This document shows positions 25,068 through 34,729 of a stretch of DNA of 64,000 nucleotides, in pieces. The stretch's first letter is position 1, and the number at the start of each line of letters is the position of its first letter. The notes under the pieces are model-generated. The model ran no database searches. It saw nothing but the letters and a program-made list of their open reading frames with translations, and was not told the origin of the DNA. Source of the stretch: Ginsengibacter hankyongi (GTDB taxonomy: Bacteria > Bacteroidota > Bacteroidia > Chitinophagales > Chitinophagaceae); contig NZ_VYQF01000001.1 of assembly GCF_008710285.1 (NCBI RefSeq), positions 806,001 through 870,000 on the forward strand, read 5' to 3'. The translations under genes and the position numbers were made by a program.

Positions 25068-27791
25068 TTAATCGTCAACATCTGTTCTTTCTTTTTTTGG
25101 GATCGTCATCCGCTTAGGATAAGGCGTATCGCCCTTTGAGGCAAACCAAAGTATCCTGTTAAGGAGATCATCATTGCCGCCGTCAATATGGTCGAATTCC
25201 GGCAACGAAGACTGGAGAGAAAATTTTCTGGCCTTGCCTGATAAGGCCGAAGCTTTCTTATTCATTTCATCCAGCGGGATGTTATTCTTTAAAAAAGAAT
25301 ACGTCTCCTTATTAGCCATCTCATTAAAGCAATCAAACATTGGCAGCGCGGTTGCGTCCATTACATTCATTGGTGGTAAACCCAAAATTTGTTCAATCGT
25401 TCTAACTATGCAGGTTTGATTGTAATTCGTATGTATTGTTTTTTTGAGATGAGAATACGGGCTGATTACAAATCCCGTGGTGCGATACGCAGAAACGTGA
25501 TCCCAGCCGTCTTGTGAATCGTCCTCAGTAATAAACACAACCGTCGAATCCCAGAAACGGCTTCTTGTAAGGCCTTCTATTATTTTCCCCAATGCAAGAT
25601 CATTATCTGCTACCATCGCCCTGGGAGTTGGAAATCCCTGTGCCATGCCCGAAGTATGATCGGCAGGCAGCGCAAGAATCATTAAATCAGGTAATTGATC
25701 GCCGGGCTTTTTTTCAATTTCATTCAGCTCATTTAAAAATTCATCAGCCCGAAGCTGGTCTGTAAATTTATGCCCGTCATAACAAGGATAATCCTTTGAC
25801 ATTACAGGCCGGACCCGTGAGATAGTTGTTGTATTTGTAAATTCGGTTTTGCCACCATTAAGATAAGTTTGATAAATCTTTGTCCAATCTAAACTTTCAT
25901 CAAATTCGGGCACACATGCTTCGCCATATATTCTCACCGTTTTGCCATGGTCCAGCGCATTGTTCCAGATGAAACCCTTTTTATTATAAACAAGAGCGTC
26001 ATACAAAACGTGCGGATAACTTCTAAACCATGCCCTCACATTTTTTTCAACATAGTCTGTAACAATCGCCGCATCGGTCCATGAATGCCCTTCAGCAGAC
26101 GATTTACCGGATGCATAATAATTATCTAAAAGCAAATAATCTTTTGCCAGCTTATGTTGATTAGGCGTTACGTTATTTCCGTAAATGCATAATGAACTTT
26201 GGCCATCGCCTTCCTTCATGTCGCCCAATACCTGGTCGTATGTCCTGTTTTCTTTAATGATGTAAACCACGTGTTTAAAAACTGAGGGCTCGCCAATTCT
26301 TTCAGGCACCGGCTTTGAAGCAACTCCTTTTCTTGGCAGAAGGCCTGTAAATCTTGTACGGAATATTAAGTTAGCGGCTTCTACTCTCTTCGTGTATGCG
26401 TTTAAGATGGTATCACCCGGCAGCGCTATAATTGAAACAGTAGCTTGTTGGCGGTGGCTGTTATAACTACCGTCAGTTGCCGTTCTTGCTCCTTCTCCTT
26501 CTAGGTTGGCAACAAACAACATGTTCTTTGTTAGCACTAACCCTGCGGGATAAGCTTCTGTTGGTATAAACCCTGTAACTCTAGACACTTCTTTGCCGGA
26601 TGACGAAGATTTTTTGCCCAACGCTACTACCGCCACCGCATTATCCATTCCATTTGAGACATATAATTTATCGCCCGCTTCGTTTACGGCGAGAGCGTTA
26701 GGCGAATCTCCAATAAACGTATTCGCACCATCTGTTAGCTTTACTGAGATGGATTCTGATATTTTATCCTTCGATGCGTTTATCACGGAAATATTATCAC
26801 TGTTTCCATTAGCAGCATAGATAAATTTATGATCACCGGCGGCGATAATTGCGTTGGGATGCAATCCAACTTCCATTTCCTTTTCAAGCTTGCCGGTTTT
26901 TAAATTAAAAATACTTACTGTTCCGGAGGAAGTCGCCCCGGTTTTTGCATCAACATACACCTCTCCGTAAGGAATACCCGCTGTTTCCTTTGAAGTGTCG
27001 GTTGGTACAGAGCCTGCCCAATTGGTAACGTATGCTTTTGATGCAGTTAATGCAATGCCGAACGGCGCCATTCCGGTAGCGGCTGTCCAAATAATTTTTT
27101 TATCCCTTAACCTTAATTTCGAAAGTTGGTTGTTACCGTTTAATACTACATACAAATAATTTTCCCCTGCTTCTTTATTAATCGCAATATCGTTGGGCAA
27201 CGCCATTGGCGCAGGTGTAACTGTTGCAAAAGAGATTGAATCTTCGATTAGCGCTTTATTACCGTCCCATGAAGCGCTAAGAATGAGTGACAGATTATTA
27301 TAAGGGTTAGCAGCGCCCCATAGAACATGAGTTCCGTGGTCATCCTCATAAACTTTTATCCCGGAATAAGTACTCATCAGCCCTTTGTAGTTTCCGGAAT
27401 AATCCAGGTGAAATAGCAGTTTATTTTCCGCTACATCAATGAAAGCCACTCCATACCTGTCTTCCACTGCCAACACCTTTTCGCCCGGTAGCAACACACA
27501 ATCCAGGCTATGATTTTCAAGCGCTGAATTGCCAAAACGGATCACCGTTCCTGCAGGATCTATAAAGCGATTATTAGGCATGAGTATAGAACTATTATCA
27601 ACCGTCAAAGTAGTATCATCATAATTGCTATGATAATTTTCATCGGTGGTAACAGACGATTTATAAATGCGGGTAGTTTTACACGACGCAAAAACTAACC
27701 AAGCGAGAAACAAAAAGATTTTGCAAGGACCGGTAAGCGCGGAGAAATTGATTTTTGCAATGGAATTATTATAAATATATTTTATTCTCAT
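25068..27791 (-). CDS. Lipoprotein with YncE-like beta-propeller and alkaline-phosphatase-fold domain
   Basis: A 907-aa exported protein. A hydrophobic segment ends in the lipobox-like FASC (Cys at about residue 37). Residues about 60-470 form a YncE/SMP-30-like beta-propeller with repeated PNA(I/L)A-type blades. Residues about 500-860 form a phosphoesterase of the alkaline phosphatase/phospholipase C superfamily (VVYIIKENRTYDQVLGDM, then ALPADHTSG and ITEDDSQDGWDHV, with metal-ligand Asp/His). This bifunctional arrangement is common in Bacteroidota, but its substrate is unknown. It is on the same strand as the phosphonate operon, 382 bp after its last gene. A role in releasing phosphate from extracellular esters is plausible but inferred. 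Confidence 0.88.
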   Translation of the reverse strand: MRIKYIYNNSIAKINFSALTGPCKIFLFLAWLVFASCKTTRIYKSSVTTDENYHSNYDDTTLTVDNSSILMPNNRFIDPAGTVIRFGNSALENHSLDCVLLPGEKVLAVEDRYGVAFIDVAENKLLFHLDYSGNYKGLMSTYSGIKVYEDDHGTHVLWGAANPYNNLSLILSASWDGNKALIEDSISFATVTPAPMALPNDIAINKEAGENYLYVVLNGNNQLSKLRLRDKKIIWTAATGMAPFGIALTASKAYVTNWAGSVPTDTSKETAGIPYGEVYVDAKTGATSSGTVSIFNLKTGKLEKEMEVGLHPNAIIAAGDHKFIYAANGNSDNISVINASKDKISESISVKLTDGANTFIGDSPNALAVNEAGDKLYVSNGMDNAVAVVALGKKSSSSGKEVSRVTGFIPTEAYPAGLVLTKNMLFVANLEGEGARTATDGSYNSHRQQATVSIIALPGDTILNAYTKRVEAANLIFRTRFTGLLPRKGVASKPVPERIGEPSVFKHVVYIIKENRTYDQVLGDMKEGDGQSSLCIYGNNVTPNQHKLAKDYLLLDNYYASGKSSAEGHSWTDAAIVTDYVEKNVRAWFRSYPHVLYDALVYNKKGFIWNNALDHGKTVRIYGEACVPEFDESLDWTKIYQTYLNGGKTEFTNTTTISRVRPVMSKDYPCYDGHKFTDQLRADEFLNELNEIEKKPGDQLPDLMILALPADHTSGMAQGFPTPRAMVADNDLALGKIIEGLTRSRFWDSTVVFITEDDSQDGWDHVSAYRTTGFVISPYSHLKKTIHTNYNQTCIVRTIEQILGLPPMNVMDATALPMFDCFNEMANKETYSFLKNNIPLDEMNKKASALSGKARKFSLQSSLPEFDHIDGGNDDLLNRILWFASKGDTPYPKRMTIPKKERTDVDD

Positions 27792-28173
27792 TCTATTTCA
27801 TTTTTAAAAGTACCAACTTTCTCTTTTATGCCAATGGCAAAAGCTATAATGCATTTAATGAAACATAAAAGAATGAAAGTTCTCGCAAAAGTATTTCATT
27901 AAACAGTAAAGTTTTAACCCCGTCTTCGTTGATTATCGGCTTAATTCTGCAAATAAACCCTGGGAGTTAGTAATAACGCATCAACCCCAATTCATTTATC
28001 TTCCTTAGATTTCGTTGTTTTATTATTAAATGATTATGCAAATGCGGGAAAAAACCGGGTAACCCTTTTCAGTCCGTAAGAGTTTAAAAAGCATATACGA
28101 TTAACCGCTAGTAACAAAAACTTACGAATAAAATGAGACAATGAAATAGGTCTTAGCGATAATGGTCAATGAA
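27792..28173. other. Intergenic region without recognised genes
   Basis: These 382 bp separate the end of the phosphonate operon from the propeller/phosphoesterase gene. No ORF above 25 codons with protein-like sequence, no RNA fold of a known class and no convincing terminator were found. It should contain the promoter of the downstream minus-strand gene. Confidence 0.5.
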
Positions 28174-29301
28174 TTATGAAATGGTACCCACCATTTCTTC
28201 GGCAAGCCCAAAGGATAAAGTCATACCTGCACCGCCCAGTCCATTTAGGATATAAACACCTTCTTCAGCCTGTATAAAAACATCCGTTTTACCATCAGTC
28301 ATTTTTGGATAAATACCATGCCACGACTGAACAAGTTTCCAGTTGTCGACAATGGCAAATCTTTTAAGATAAGTTGTAATTAAATCATTGATGTAAGCTT
28401 CGTCAAATGGTGAAAATGTTGATCCGTATTCATGCGAATCACCCACGGTAAGTTCGCCTTTTCCATTTTGGGAAACCATAACATGAACGCCTAACTGAAG
28501 ATATTCACTTAATTCATTCTGGTACCTTTCTTTCAGCAAAGGTAATGATGGAGCAGCTTTGAAACTCTCATAATGGATAAGCGATAACCCGCCACATAAA
28601 GAAGTACCAATTCTAAATTTAGATTCACTACTTATATACCGCATCATTTGGAGTTTGCATTTGGTAAGTTGCAGCTCAGCAAATTTTTCAGGGTATAATG
28701 TTTCAAAATCGGCGCCCGAGCAAATAAAAATAATATCAGCCTGGATGGTTTCATCACCCATCATTACTTTATTTCTTTCAACTGCCACTACATTTTTATT
28801 CCATATAAATTGAACATTGTGATTCTCTATTAAATACAAAGGCAATGCTGCAATTGCCTCCCGCGGATCAATGATTAATTCTGTTTTGCAGAATAAACCA
28901 CCGATTAAGTTATGATGATTAACGCCATTTACTTTTTCGCCTATTTGAGTAGGATTCATTAACTCAACGGACCGACCATTTTTATTAAAAGCTTCATTTA
29001 ATTCCTGTAAAACTATCCACTCATCTTCATGGTAGGCAAGATGAATGCTTCCACATTCATCGAACCAGAAACCGGCAGCATCAGCAATTTCCTTCCAAAT
29101 ATTTCTGCTGCGAAATGCACGATTATACATTTTCCCATCTGGCTGTCCAATGGGCCATATCATTCCAAAATTTCTTACAGATGCACCAACGGCCATACCC
29201 GACCTTTCTACAACAGTTACCGTAAATCCGTTTAAAGAAAGTGCACGCGCCGTAGCAAGGCCCACTATGCCCGCACCTATTACAACAGCTGATTTATTCA
29301 T
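28174..29301 (-). CDS. TIGR03364-type FAD-dependent oxidoreductase of phosphonate clusters
   Basis: A 375-aa member of the DAO/glycine-oxidase family. There is an N-terminal Rossmann FAD motif (VVIGAGIVGLATARALSLNG) and a C-terminal FAD contact (GVYILNGLGGAGMTLSFG). The RNFGMIWPIGQPDG segment after the first FAD motif is typical of the subgroup linked to phosphonate catabolism. Related enzymes oxidise 2-aminoethylphosphonate or its N-methyl form to phosphonoacetaldehyde. Here it lies with a phosphonatase-like hydrolase and a PhnZ-like oxygenase in one operon that lacks the PhnW transaminase, so it may supply the aldehyde. Substrate preference is inferred. Confidence 0.85.
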   Translation of the reverse strand: MNKSAVVIGAGIVGLATARALSLNGFTVTVVERSGMAVGASVRNFGMIWPIGQPDGKMYNRAFRSRNIWKEIADAAGFWFDECGSIHLAYHEDEWIVLQELNEAFNKNGRSVELMNPTQIGEKVNGVNHHNLIGGLFCKTELIIDPREAIAALPLYLIENHNVQFIWNKNVVAVERNKVMMGDETIQADIIFICSGADFETLYPEKFAELQLTKCKLQMMRYISSESKFRIGTSLCGGLSLIHYESFKAAPSLPLLKERYQNELSEYLQLGVHVMVSQNGKGELTVGDSHEYGSTFSPFDEAYINDLITTYLKRFAIVDNWKLVQSWHGIYPKMTDGKTDVFIQAEEGVYILNGLGGAGMTLSFGLAEEMVGTIS

Positions 29302-29322
29302 GAAGGCTTATTGATTTTCTTT

Positions 29323-30663
29323 TTAGTAAATGAGGACAGATTTCTTAAGATCTAAATTTTCCGAATTAATGACTTCTGTTTTAACGAAATCATCTTTATA
29401 TTTTTTATTAAAATAACGGAGTGCCATAAACGTTCCGATAACTCCTATAACCGACAAGTACATTACACCATTAGAATACACGGTTGCCCATGGCAATTTA
29501 TTGGTGAAGGCAGATTTACTGATGATAACAATTACACTGCCCATGTAACCAAATGAGTCGGCCACGTACATTAGAAAGCCAACATTTCCACCTTTTTTAA
29601 AAGTGGCAATGAGGCGTTCAAATATGATACAATTAAAAGGAATATAGCCAATATATAGTCCGAGCCCAACTAATGTCATCCACATAAAGGGAGAAAGATG
29701 ATGGTTAATAAACATCCACGAACTGATGCCCGACAATAAAAATCCTGCTACAATCATAATGTGCGTAATCACAAGCGCCTTGCGATTATTGCGAATAAGA
29801 ATCATACTGCCAATCAAAATCAAAACAATAATAGTTATGGGAATTTCTGTCGCGCTAAACACTGATGGCTGGTTGCCAAAACCCAATTCCCGCCATATAT
29901 CGGCGGCGAAATTATCGCGGATATCACGGAAAACTGTAAGGAACACATACAAAATAATAAGTACAACCAGGCCATATGAAAATTGGGAAAAGAAATTTTT
30001 TCTCTCTGCTTTGGACATTGGTAAACGAACAACACGATGTTCAATATCGGATTGCGATGGCAAAGGAATCTTCTCTAATAAATAAACAAAAAATAGTAAG
30101 GGCAGGATAAACAAAAGCCCCGTTAGAAAAGGAAGCCACCAGTCGGTAACATTAAAATTAACCTTTAAATATTCAGCAACAGATTTTACAAAACCTGATG
30201 AAAAGATAAAACTCACGGCAAGCGAAGCCCCAATAAAATCAGTTGCTTTTCTCCCTTCAACATAAGAAAAAACAATACCCCAAATGATACCTAGCGGGAA
30301 ACCATTTATTAATAAAAAAATAATATTATACGGAGCAGAAACCAGTGCGAAAAGTAACAATGAGGCCCATGAAATACCCACCAATAATATAATTATTTTT
30401 CCCCTGCCAATGTTTTTTAATTCTGCTATAAATTTTATTCCAAAAAATTTACTCAGCATGTAACCGAATACCTGGCTTATTACCAAAGCATCTTTATAAG
30501 CCAATCCAAAAATAAGAGGTGCTTTGCTGAAACTTCCGACTGTAAAGGGTTTTCTAAATGCATAGACCGACGCGTATGTAGCGAATGTAATAAGGGAGGC
30601 AAACACGGCAACATAAGTATCGTGGTACTTTTGCCGGTGTTTTTTTAATAATATGGCCTGCAT
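29323..30663 (-). CDS. DUF5690 family membrane transporter (MFS-like)
   Basis: A 446-aa protein with about 12 membrane helices. It begins with VFASLITFATYASVYAFRKPF, which resembles the GlpT/UhpT organophosphate:phosphate antiporter branch of the MFS. A central cytoplasmic loop (about residues 205-230) separates the two halves. The start is 1 bp after the hydrolase stop and the FAD oxidoreductase follows after 21 bp, so it is in the operon. It is the only inner-membrane carrier in the locus and is the best candidate for cytoplasmic uptake of the phosphonate. Confidence 0.82.
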   Translation of the reverse strand: MQAILLKKHRQKYHDTYVAVFASLITFATYASVYAFRKPFTVGSFSKAPLIFGLAYKDALVISQVFGYMLSKFFGIKFIAELKNIGRGKIIILLVGISWASLLLFALVSAPYNIIFLLINGFPLGIIWGIVFSYVEGRKATDFIGASLAVSFIFSSGFVKSVAEYLKVNFNVTDWWLPFLTGLLFILPLLFFVYLLEKIPLPSQSDIEHRVVRLPMSKAERKNFFSQFSYGLVVLIILYVFLTVFRDIRDNFAADIWRELGFGNQPSVFSATEIPITIIVLILIGSMILIRNNRKALVITHIMIVAGFLLSGISSWMFINHHLSPFMWMTLVGLGLYIGYIPFNCIIFERLIATFKKGGNVGFLMYVADSFGYMGSVIVIISKSAFTNKLPWATVYSNGVMYLSVIGVIGTFMALRYFNKKYKDDFVKTEVINSENLDLKKSVLIY

Positions 30664-30664
30664 A

Positions 30665-31348
30665 TTAAAGTATTAAAGAAGGCAAAAATTCCAAGGAATC
30701 TATAATATAGTCGGGTTGATATTTTACCAATTGATCTTTCGTGTAGGCGCCGGTAGTTACACTCACCACAATTCCGCACCCCGCATTCCGGCCTTCTTCA
30801 ATATCCACTTTTGTATCACCAACTTTCGCCACATCATCTGCAAAACTGATGTTCAGTTTTTGCATGAGTTTTTCTATCATAAAAGGGTGAGGCCTGCCTT
30901 CAGAAACTTCATCGCTGCATATAACTTCGTCTATGAACGATGCCGCATCCCAACCTAATCTTTTTAATATTGGAGTAGTAATCGTTCTTGTAAAACCTGT
31001 GTTAAGCGCCACTTTCACTTTATTATTTTGCAGTTCGCGGAAAACTCTTTCAGCATAAGGTAACGGCACAAGCCCTTCGTATGTTTCATAATGCAATACC
31101 ATTTGATTATTAAAATCTCGGTGAATAGTTTCAATAAATTCTACATCATTTTCATAACCGGGTTTATACTTTTCAACTATTATTTCTATTGCCTCTTTTT
31201 TTCTATAGCCCATAACCTCATCTACATCGGCAACCTCTACCTCTGCTATTCCTACATTTGAAAAAGCTTTTCTAAAAACATCATTGATATTGCCTTCATC
31301 TGCAACGGTGGTTCCCGCAATGTCAAATACTACCAGTTTAATACTCAT
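30665..31348 (-). CDS. Phosphonatase-like HAD hydrolase (TIGR03351 type)
   Basis: A 227-aa HAD hydrolase. Motif I reads VVFDIAGTTVAD, with the nucleophile Asp and the Ala/Gly-Thr-Thr pattern of phosphonatases. Motif II threonine is in ALNTGFTRT. The C-terminal GRPHPFMI and KVGDTKVDIEEG carry the Lys/Asp ligands for Mg2+. The cap-domain MGYRK keeps a lysine four residues after Met-Gly, as does the Schiff-base lysine region of phosphonoacetaldehyde hydrolase PhnX. It likely splits phosphonoacetaldehyde or a close analogue into an aldehyde and phosphate. Gaps are 4 bp to the upstream gene and 1 bp to the downstream gene. Confidence 0.87.
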   Translation of the reverse strand: MSIKLVVFDIAGTTVADEGNINDVFRKAFSNVGIAEVEVADVDEVMGYRKKEAIEIIVEKYKPGYENDVEFIETIHRDFNNQMVLHYETYEGLVPLPYAERVFRELQNNKVKVALNTGFTRTITTPILKRLGWDAASFIDEVICSDEVSEGRPHPFMIEKLMQKLNISFADDVAKVGDTKVDIEEGRNAGCGIVVSVTTGAYTKDQLVKYQPDYIIDSLEFLPSLIL

Positions 31349-31352
31349 TAAT

Positions 31353-31925
31353 TTATTTTTTAGTCAGGTGATTGATCATCATGTCCCGGTAATGTTGTAA
31401 TTCCGGCAGGGGAAGCCGTTCTTCTTTTGCCTTCTCATCCCATGCTCTTAAAGTAATGTATAGACTGAACCATTCTTCTTTTTCAAAATGCATTGCTTCG
31501 TTATCATTCATTCGTCCGCCCTGGAAATTTAATGTGGCCTTACTAGCTTCCGATAGTTGATTATAATAGACAGGATTTTTGAAAGTGAGGTAACGTTTTG
31601 CATCTACGTGCGATGCAATTAACCTGGTGATTTTTTCTGAAAAGCCTTTTTCTTTAAGATAATCTGCACCAATCTTTTCATGATCTGCTATTCCAAAATC
31701 ATCCATATAATTTACCGGCATAATGTGCTCACATAAATGGCCTAAGTCATGAAAAAACGCAGCGAGGATTACTTCGTCATCATAATTTTCTTTCTCGGCT
31801 AATTGTGCGCATTGGCACATGTGTTCAATTTGAGAAACGGGTTCGCCAATATAATCCTGGTCGCCATACATTTTGTACAGCCCCAATATTTCATCGGCGA
31901 TTTTTTCAGCTTCTGAATTTTCCAT
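31353..31925 (-). CDS. PhnZ-like HD-domain oxygenase of phosphonate degradation
   Basis: A 190-aa HD-domain protein. It begins with the PhnZ landmark YIGEPVSQIEH, whose Tyr and Glu gate the di-iron site in PhnZ. It continues with the FFHDLGHL (HD) pair, DHEKIGADYL and ASHVDAKRYL metal ligands. PhnZ cleaves the C-P bond of 2-amino-1-hydroxyethylphosphonate with O2, giving glycine and phosphate. No PhnY hydroxylase gene lies in the window, so the substrate may differ or the partner may lie elsewhere. Its start codon overlaps the stop of the upstream phosphatase-fold gene, implying translational coupling. Confidence 0.87.
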   Translation of the reverse strand: MENSEAEKIADEILGLYKMYGDQDYIGEPVSQIEHMCQCAQLAEKENYDDEVILAAFFHDLGHLCEHIMPVNYMDDFGIADHEKIGADYLKEKGFSEKITRLIASHVDAKRYLTFKNPVYYNQLSEASKATLNFQGGRMNDNEAMHFEKEEWFSLYITLRAWDEKAKEERLPLPELQHYRDMMINHLTKK

Positions 31926-33004
31926 TATTTATAGATTGTAGTTATTGGTTGGGCTATTGGATGGTTTGCGGTAAAAGTAAAGCCCAGCAATTTTGCAAAC
32001 GTTGCTGCCAGTTGCTCCTGGTACAATATATTTTTATTTTTCATTTCGCCGCCGGGCTTGGTATCAGGCCCTAAAGCTGCAATCCATATATGGCCGGCAT
32101 CTTTAATTTTTTCACCATGATCTGTCCAGTTCTCTTTAGGATTATCGCCCCTTCCATGATCGCAAGTGATGATCGAAGTTGTTTTGTTTTTATACTGTGG
32201 TGTTGATTGAATATAGTTCCATAAATCTGCTATCATGCCATCCTCCGCATGTGCGCTTCCCAAATAAAGATTATACATACCCGCATGCGCCAAATCATCT
32301 GTTTCATCAAAAGCTATGTACAAAACTTTAGGTTTCCTTTCTTTCATGTATTCCCTGGCGGCAATATAAGTAAGCACATCAGGACGTACACCAATGGGGC
32401 GTGTGGTAAGAGATTCTATATCATCAATAAGCCTGAATTTTTCAGTGATGTAAGGCAAAGAATCCGTATCGCTGTTTACATAAATTCCACTTTCCCATTT
32501 ATTAAAAATATAAGGAAATGCATCCCATGTGGTAAACGCTGCTACTTTATTTTTAAAACCATTTTGCTGGTTGAGAAACCCTAAAACATTACTGTTTTTA
32601 TTTGGAATTTTATCATTGGAATTTACAGTCGTGTCCGGATAGCCTGTGAAAATTTCATTATATCCCGGGTAGGAAAATTTGTACCGGTTGGCGTTATTCA
32701 CCTTATTTCCATCCCACCTGTTTCCGTATAACTGTCCCTTACTTACAATAGTGCTCCATAAAAACGGAAATAATTTTTTTCTTCTTTCTTCAATACTATT
32801 ACTCCAGAATTTTGAACTGGTTTCTGCGCTATCTTTTGTAAAGTCATTATTTTTTAATAAAGCAGAATCAGCACCTCCATACACTTCCTGCCAGCGCATT
32901 CCATCCAAGGTTACTATTACCAGGTTTTCAGTTTTTAATTGCGCTGACGTTTTTTGCGTAACATTAAACACAAACAGGAAAACAATAGCTATATATTTAT
33001 TCAT
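31925..33004 (-). CDS. Exported alkaline-phosphatase-superfamily hydrolase
   Basis: A 359-aa protein with a signal peptide (about residues 1-21, ending TSAQ). Fold landmarks are the metal-ligand Asp in IVTLDGMRWQEVYGG, the nucleophile region SYPGYNEIFTGYPD, DETDDLAHAG, TCDHGRGD and a late His in DAGHIW. It belongs to the family that includes phosphodiesterases, phosphoglycerate mutase and phosphonoacetate hydrolase (PhnA). Being periplasmic, it could free a phosphonate head group from an ester before uptake; this is inferred from position, first in the operon after SusD. The substrate is unproven. Confidence 0.82.
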   Translation of the reverse strand: MNKYIAIVFLFVFNVTQKTSAQLKTENLVIVTLDGMRWQEVYGGADSALLKNNDFTKDSAETSSKFWSNSIEERRKKLFPFLWSTIVSKGQLYGNRWDGNKVNNANRYKFSYPGYNEIFTGYPDTTVNSNDKIPNKNSNVLGFLNQQNGFKNKVAAFTTWDAFPYIFNKWESGIYVNSDTDSLPYITEKFRLIDDIESLTTRPIGVRPDVLTYIAAREYMKERKPKVLYIAFDETDDLAHAGMYNLYLGSAHAEDGMIADLWNYIQSTPQYKNKTTSIITCDHGRGDNPKENWTDHGEKIKDAGHIWIAALGPDTKPGGEMKNKNILYQEQLAATFAKLLGFTFTANHPIAQPITTIYK

Positions 33005-33019
33005 AAATTTTTTTTAAAA

Positions 33020-33045
33020 AAGGCAGAACCAAAAGGCTCCGCCTT
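33020..33045 (-). terminator. Terminator or attenuator between susD and the phosphonate catabolic genes
   Basis: On the minus strand an 8-bp stem (33038-33045 with 33020-33027, one G-T pair) is followed by a T-rich run. It lies in the 73-bp gap between the SusD gene and the phosphatase-fold gene. It may lower expression of the enzyme genes relative to the SusCD pair. Confidence 0.6.
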
Positions 33046-33077
33046 CGCATAAGAAAAACCAGTCTGCAAAATTCTAT

Positions 33078-34709
33078 TCATTTTAAGAGCCACATAGTTT
33101 GGTTGAGGTCATCTGCAGAATATTGTTGAGCAGATAATGCAGCATTCCAATTGGCTTTGTTTTGTGTTTGTTCCGAAACCGGGTAAGCCCATCTTTTAGG
33201 TATAACTCCGTTGTTACCAACACCGGCACCGGCCTGGAATGCAGGAACACCTGTTCTGCGCCAATTATAATAGGGTTCATATCCTGAGTTTTCAAAACAG
33301 GCTATATATTTCTGCAGAACTATTTGGCTAATCGCTGTTGAAGGAGTTGAAGAAAGTTTTACCGAAGGTTGATTATAATAATTTGAAAAATTAAATGCGA
33401 ACGGATACGGCGCCACCTGGGTAACGGAATTTGCACCTGCCGGTAAAAAATATGCTGTAAAATTTGATTGCTTTATATCGATACCATAAAATGCCATGGA
33501 AGCGGTAATTCCTTCCTTATACCAGTCTTCCGCATCAACATTATTCTTGCCGGGAACCCAGCCCCGAACGATTGCTTCAGCAATATTGAAACACATTTCC
33601 TTATAGCCTACTAAAACATCCGGCTCCCCGATAAAATTTGAATAATAACGATGCCTGTTAATAAATGAATATAATCCTGCACTTGCATTACCGTACATGC
33701 TTTGAACAGACTCGCCGGTGCTGGCTCCCACAAAATATTTAAATTGTGCAGGGTTGGGATCATTCAGCGCAAGAGCAGTTGCCGGTTCGCACGTAATAAA
33801 AACACGCGGATCACTTAACGTTGTAAGTGCACTTACATAGGTAGCTGCCATATTATAACGTCCCGCAATAGAACCAAAATTACTTGGATTAAAAGGATAA
33901 GTACTATAAGTATTTGATCCGCCGGGATTATAAGCAAACGAGAAATCATCAGTTTGATTTTCAAAAATGGGATACTTTGCCGGGTTATCAATAATACTGG
34001 CAAACCGTGCAGGCACATTCAATGTTGCATCGGAAGCTTTATTACTAACGCTGACGAGCACACGAAGTTTAAAAGTATTTACCAGCTTTTGCCACGCAGC
34101 AAGATTGCCATGGTAGTATATATCCTGCGAAGCCGATAACGAATTGTCATTGGCAGCAATCAACGATGTAAAATCGGCGTTAGCTGTATCCAATTCGTTT
34201 AACACGTATTGAAACACCTGTTCCTGTGGCGTGTAAGCAGGTTTGGAATTGTTAGAACCCTGCAGCGCTTCGGTCAATGGAACATCACCAAATAAGGACG
34301 TAGTATTATAAAAGTAGTAAGCACGGATAAACCTCCCTACAGCTTCATAAGGGTTTACATTTGATGCTCCGCGTGAAGTTGCTTCCTTTTCCATTTGAAT
34401 CACATTCTTTATAACCAGGTACGGATTAAAGGAGCCATCTGTCCATGAATAAATATTGTTACCATAATAATCATAATTCTGGCAATGATATTGATTCCAC
34501 GCCTGCACATTATCCCAGGAGTTGATACCGCCCAATCCGCCTGCGCTTCCTGTTCCGGATAGATCCGTTAACACAGTTCCTAAAATTAAACCTGGAGGAA
34601 CACTGGTGGGGTTATTGGGGTCAAGTTGCTTTTCCTGGATTTGTTTTTTGCAGGAAACCATAAGCCAGGTTCCTATAGTTATTAAAAATATATATTTTAT
34701 CTGTTTCAT
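33078..34709 (-). CDS. SusD/RagB-family outer-membrane lipoprotein
   Basis: A 543-aa lipoprotein with signal peptide and lipobox ending WLMVSC (Cys20). The TPR-rich SusD fold is indicated by NPYEAVGRFIRAYYFYNTTSLFGDVPL, and the C-terminal region ends in the usual RRTGVPAFQAGAG-type segment. SusD proteins cap the SusC porter on the cell surface and bind the substrate. The start is 20 bp after the susC stop; the two form the uptake module in front of the phosphonate genes. Confidence 0.95.
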   Translation of the reverse strand: MKQIKYIFLITIGTWLMVSCKKQIQEKQLDPNNPTSVPPGLILGTVLTDLSGTGSAGGLGGINSWDNVQAWNQYHCQNYDYYGNNIYSWTDGSFNPYLVIKNVIQMEKEATSRGASNVNPYEAVGRFIRAYYFYNTTSLFGDVPLTEALQGSNNSKPAYTPQEQVFQYVLNELDTANADFTSLIAANDNSLSASQDIYYHGNLAAWQKLVNTFKLRVLVSVSNKASDATLNVPARFASIIDNPAKYPIFENQTDDFSFAYNPGGSNTYSTYPFNPSNFGSIAGRYNMAATYVSALTTLSDPRVFITCEPATALALNDPNPAQFKYFVGASTGESVQSMYGNASAGLYSFINRHRYYSNFIGEPDVLVGYKEMCFNIAEAIVRGWVPGKNNVDAEDWYKEGITASMAFYGIDIKQSNFTAYFLPAGANSVTQVAPYPFAFNFSNYYNQPSVKLSSTPSTAISQIVLQKYIACFENSGYEPYYNWRRTGVPAFQAGAGVGNNGVIPKRWAYPVSEQTQNKANWNAALSAQQYSADDLNQTMWLLK

Positions 34710-34729
34710 ATTTTGTGCTTTTACGGGTA

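Noticed and set aside
27792-28173. Riboswitch or integration site near GGGTAACCC-like bases (28050-28075)
   Set aside because: No paired stems of a known class, no flanking direct repeats and no integrase or tRNA end nearby.
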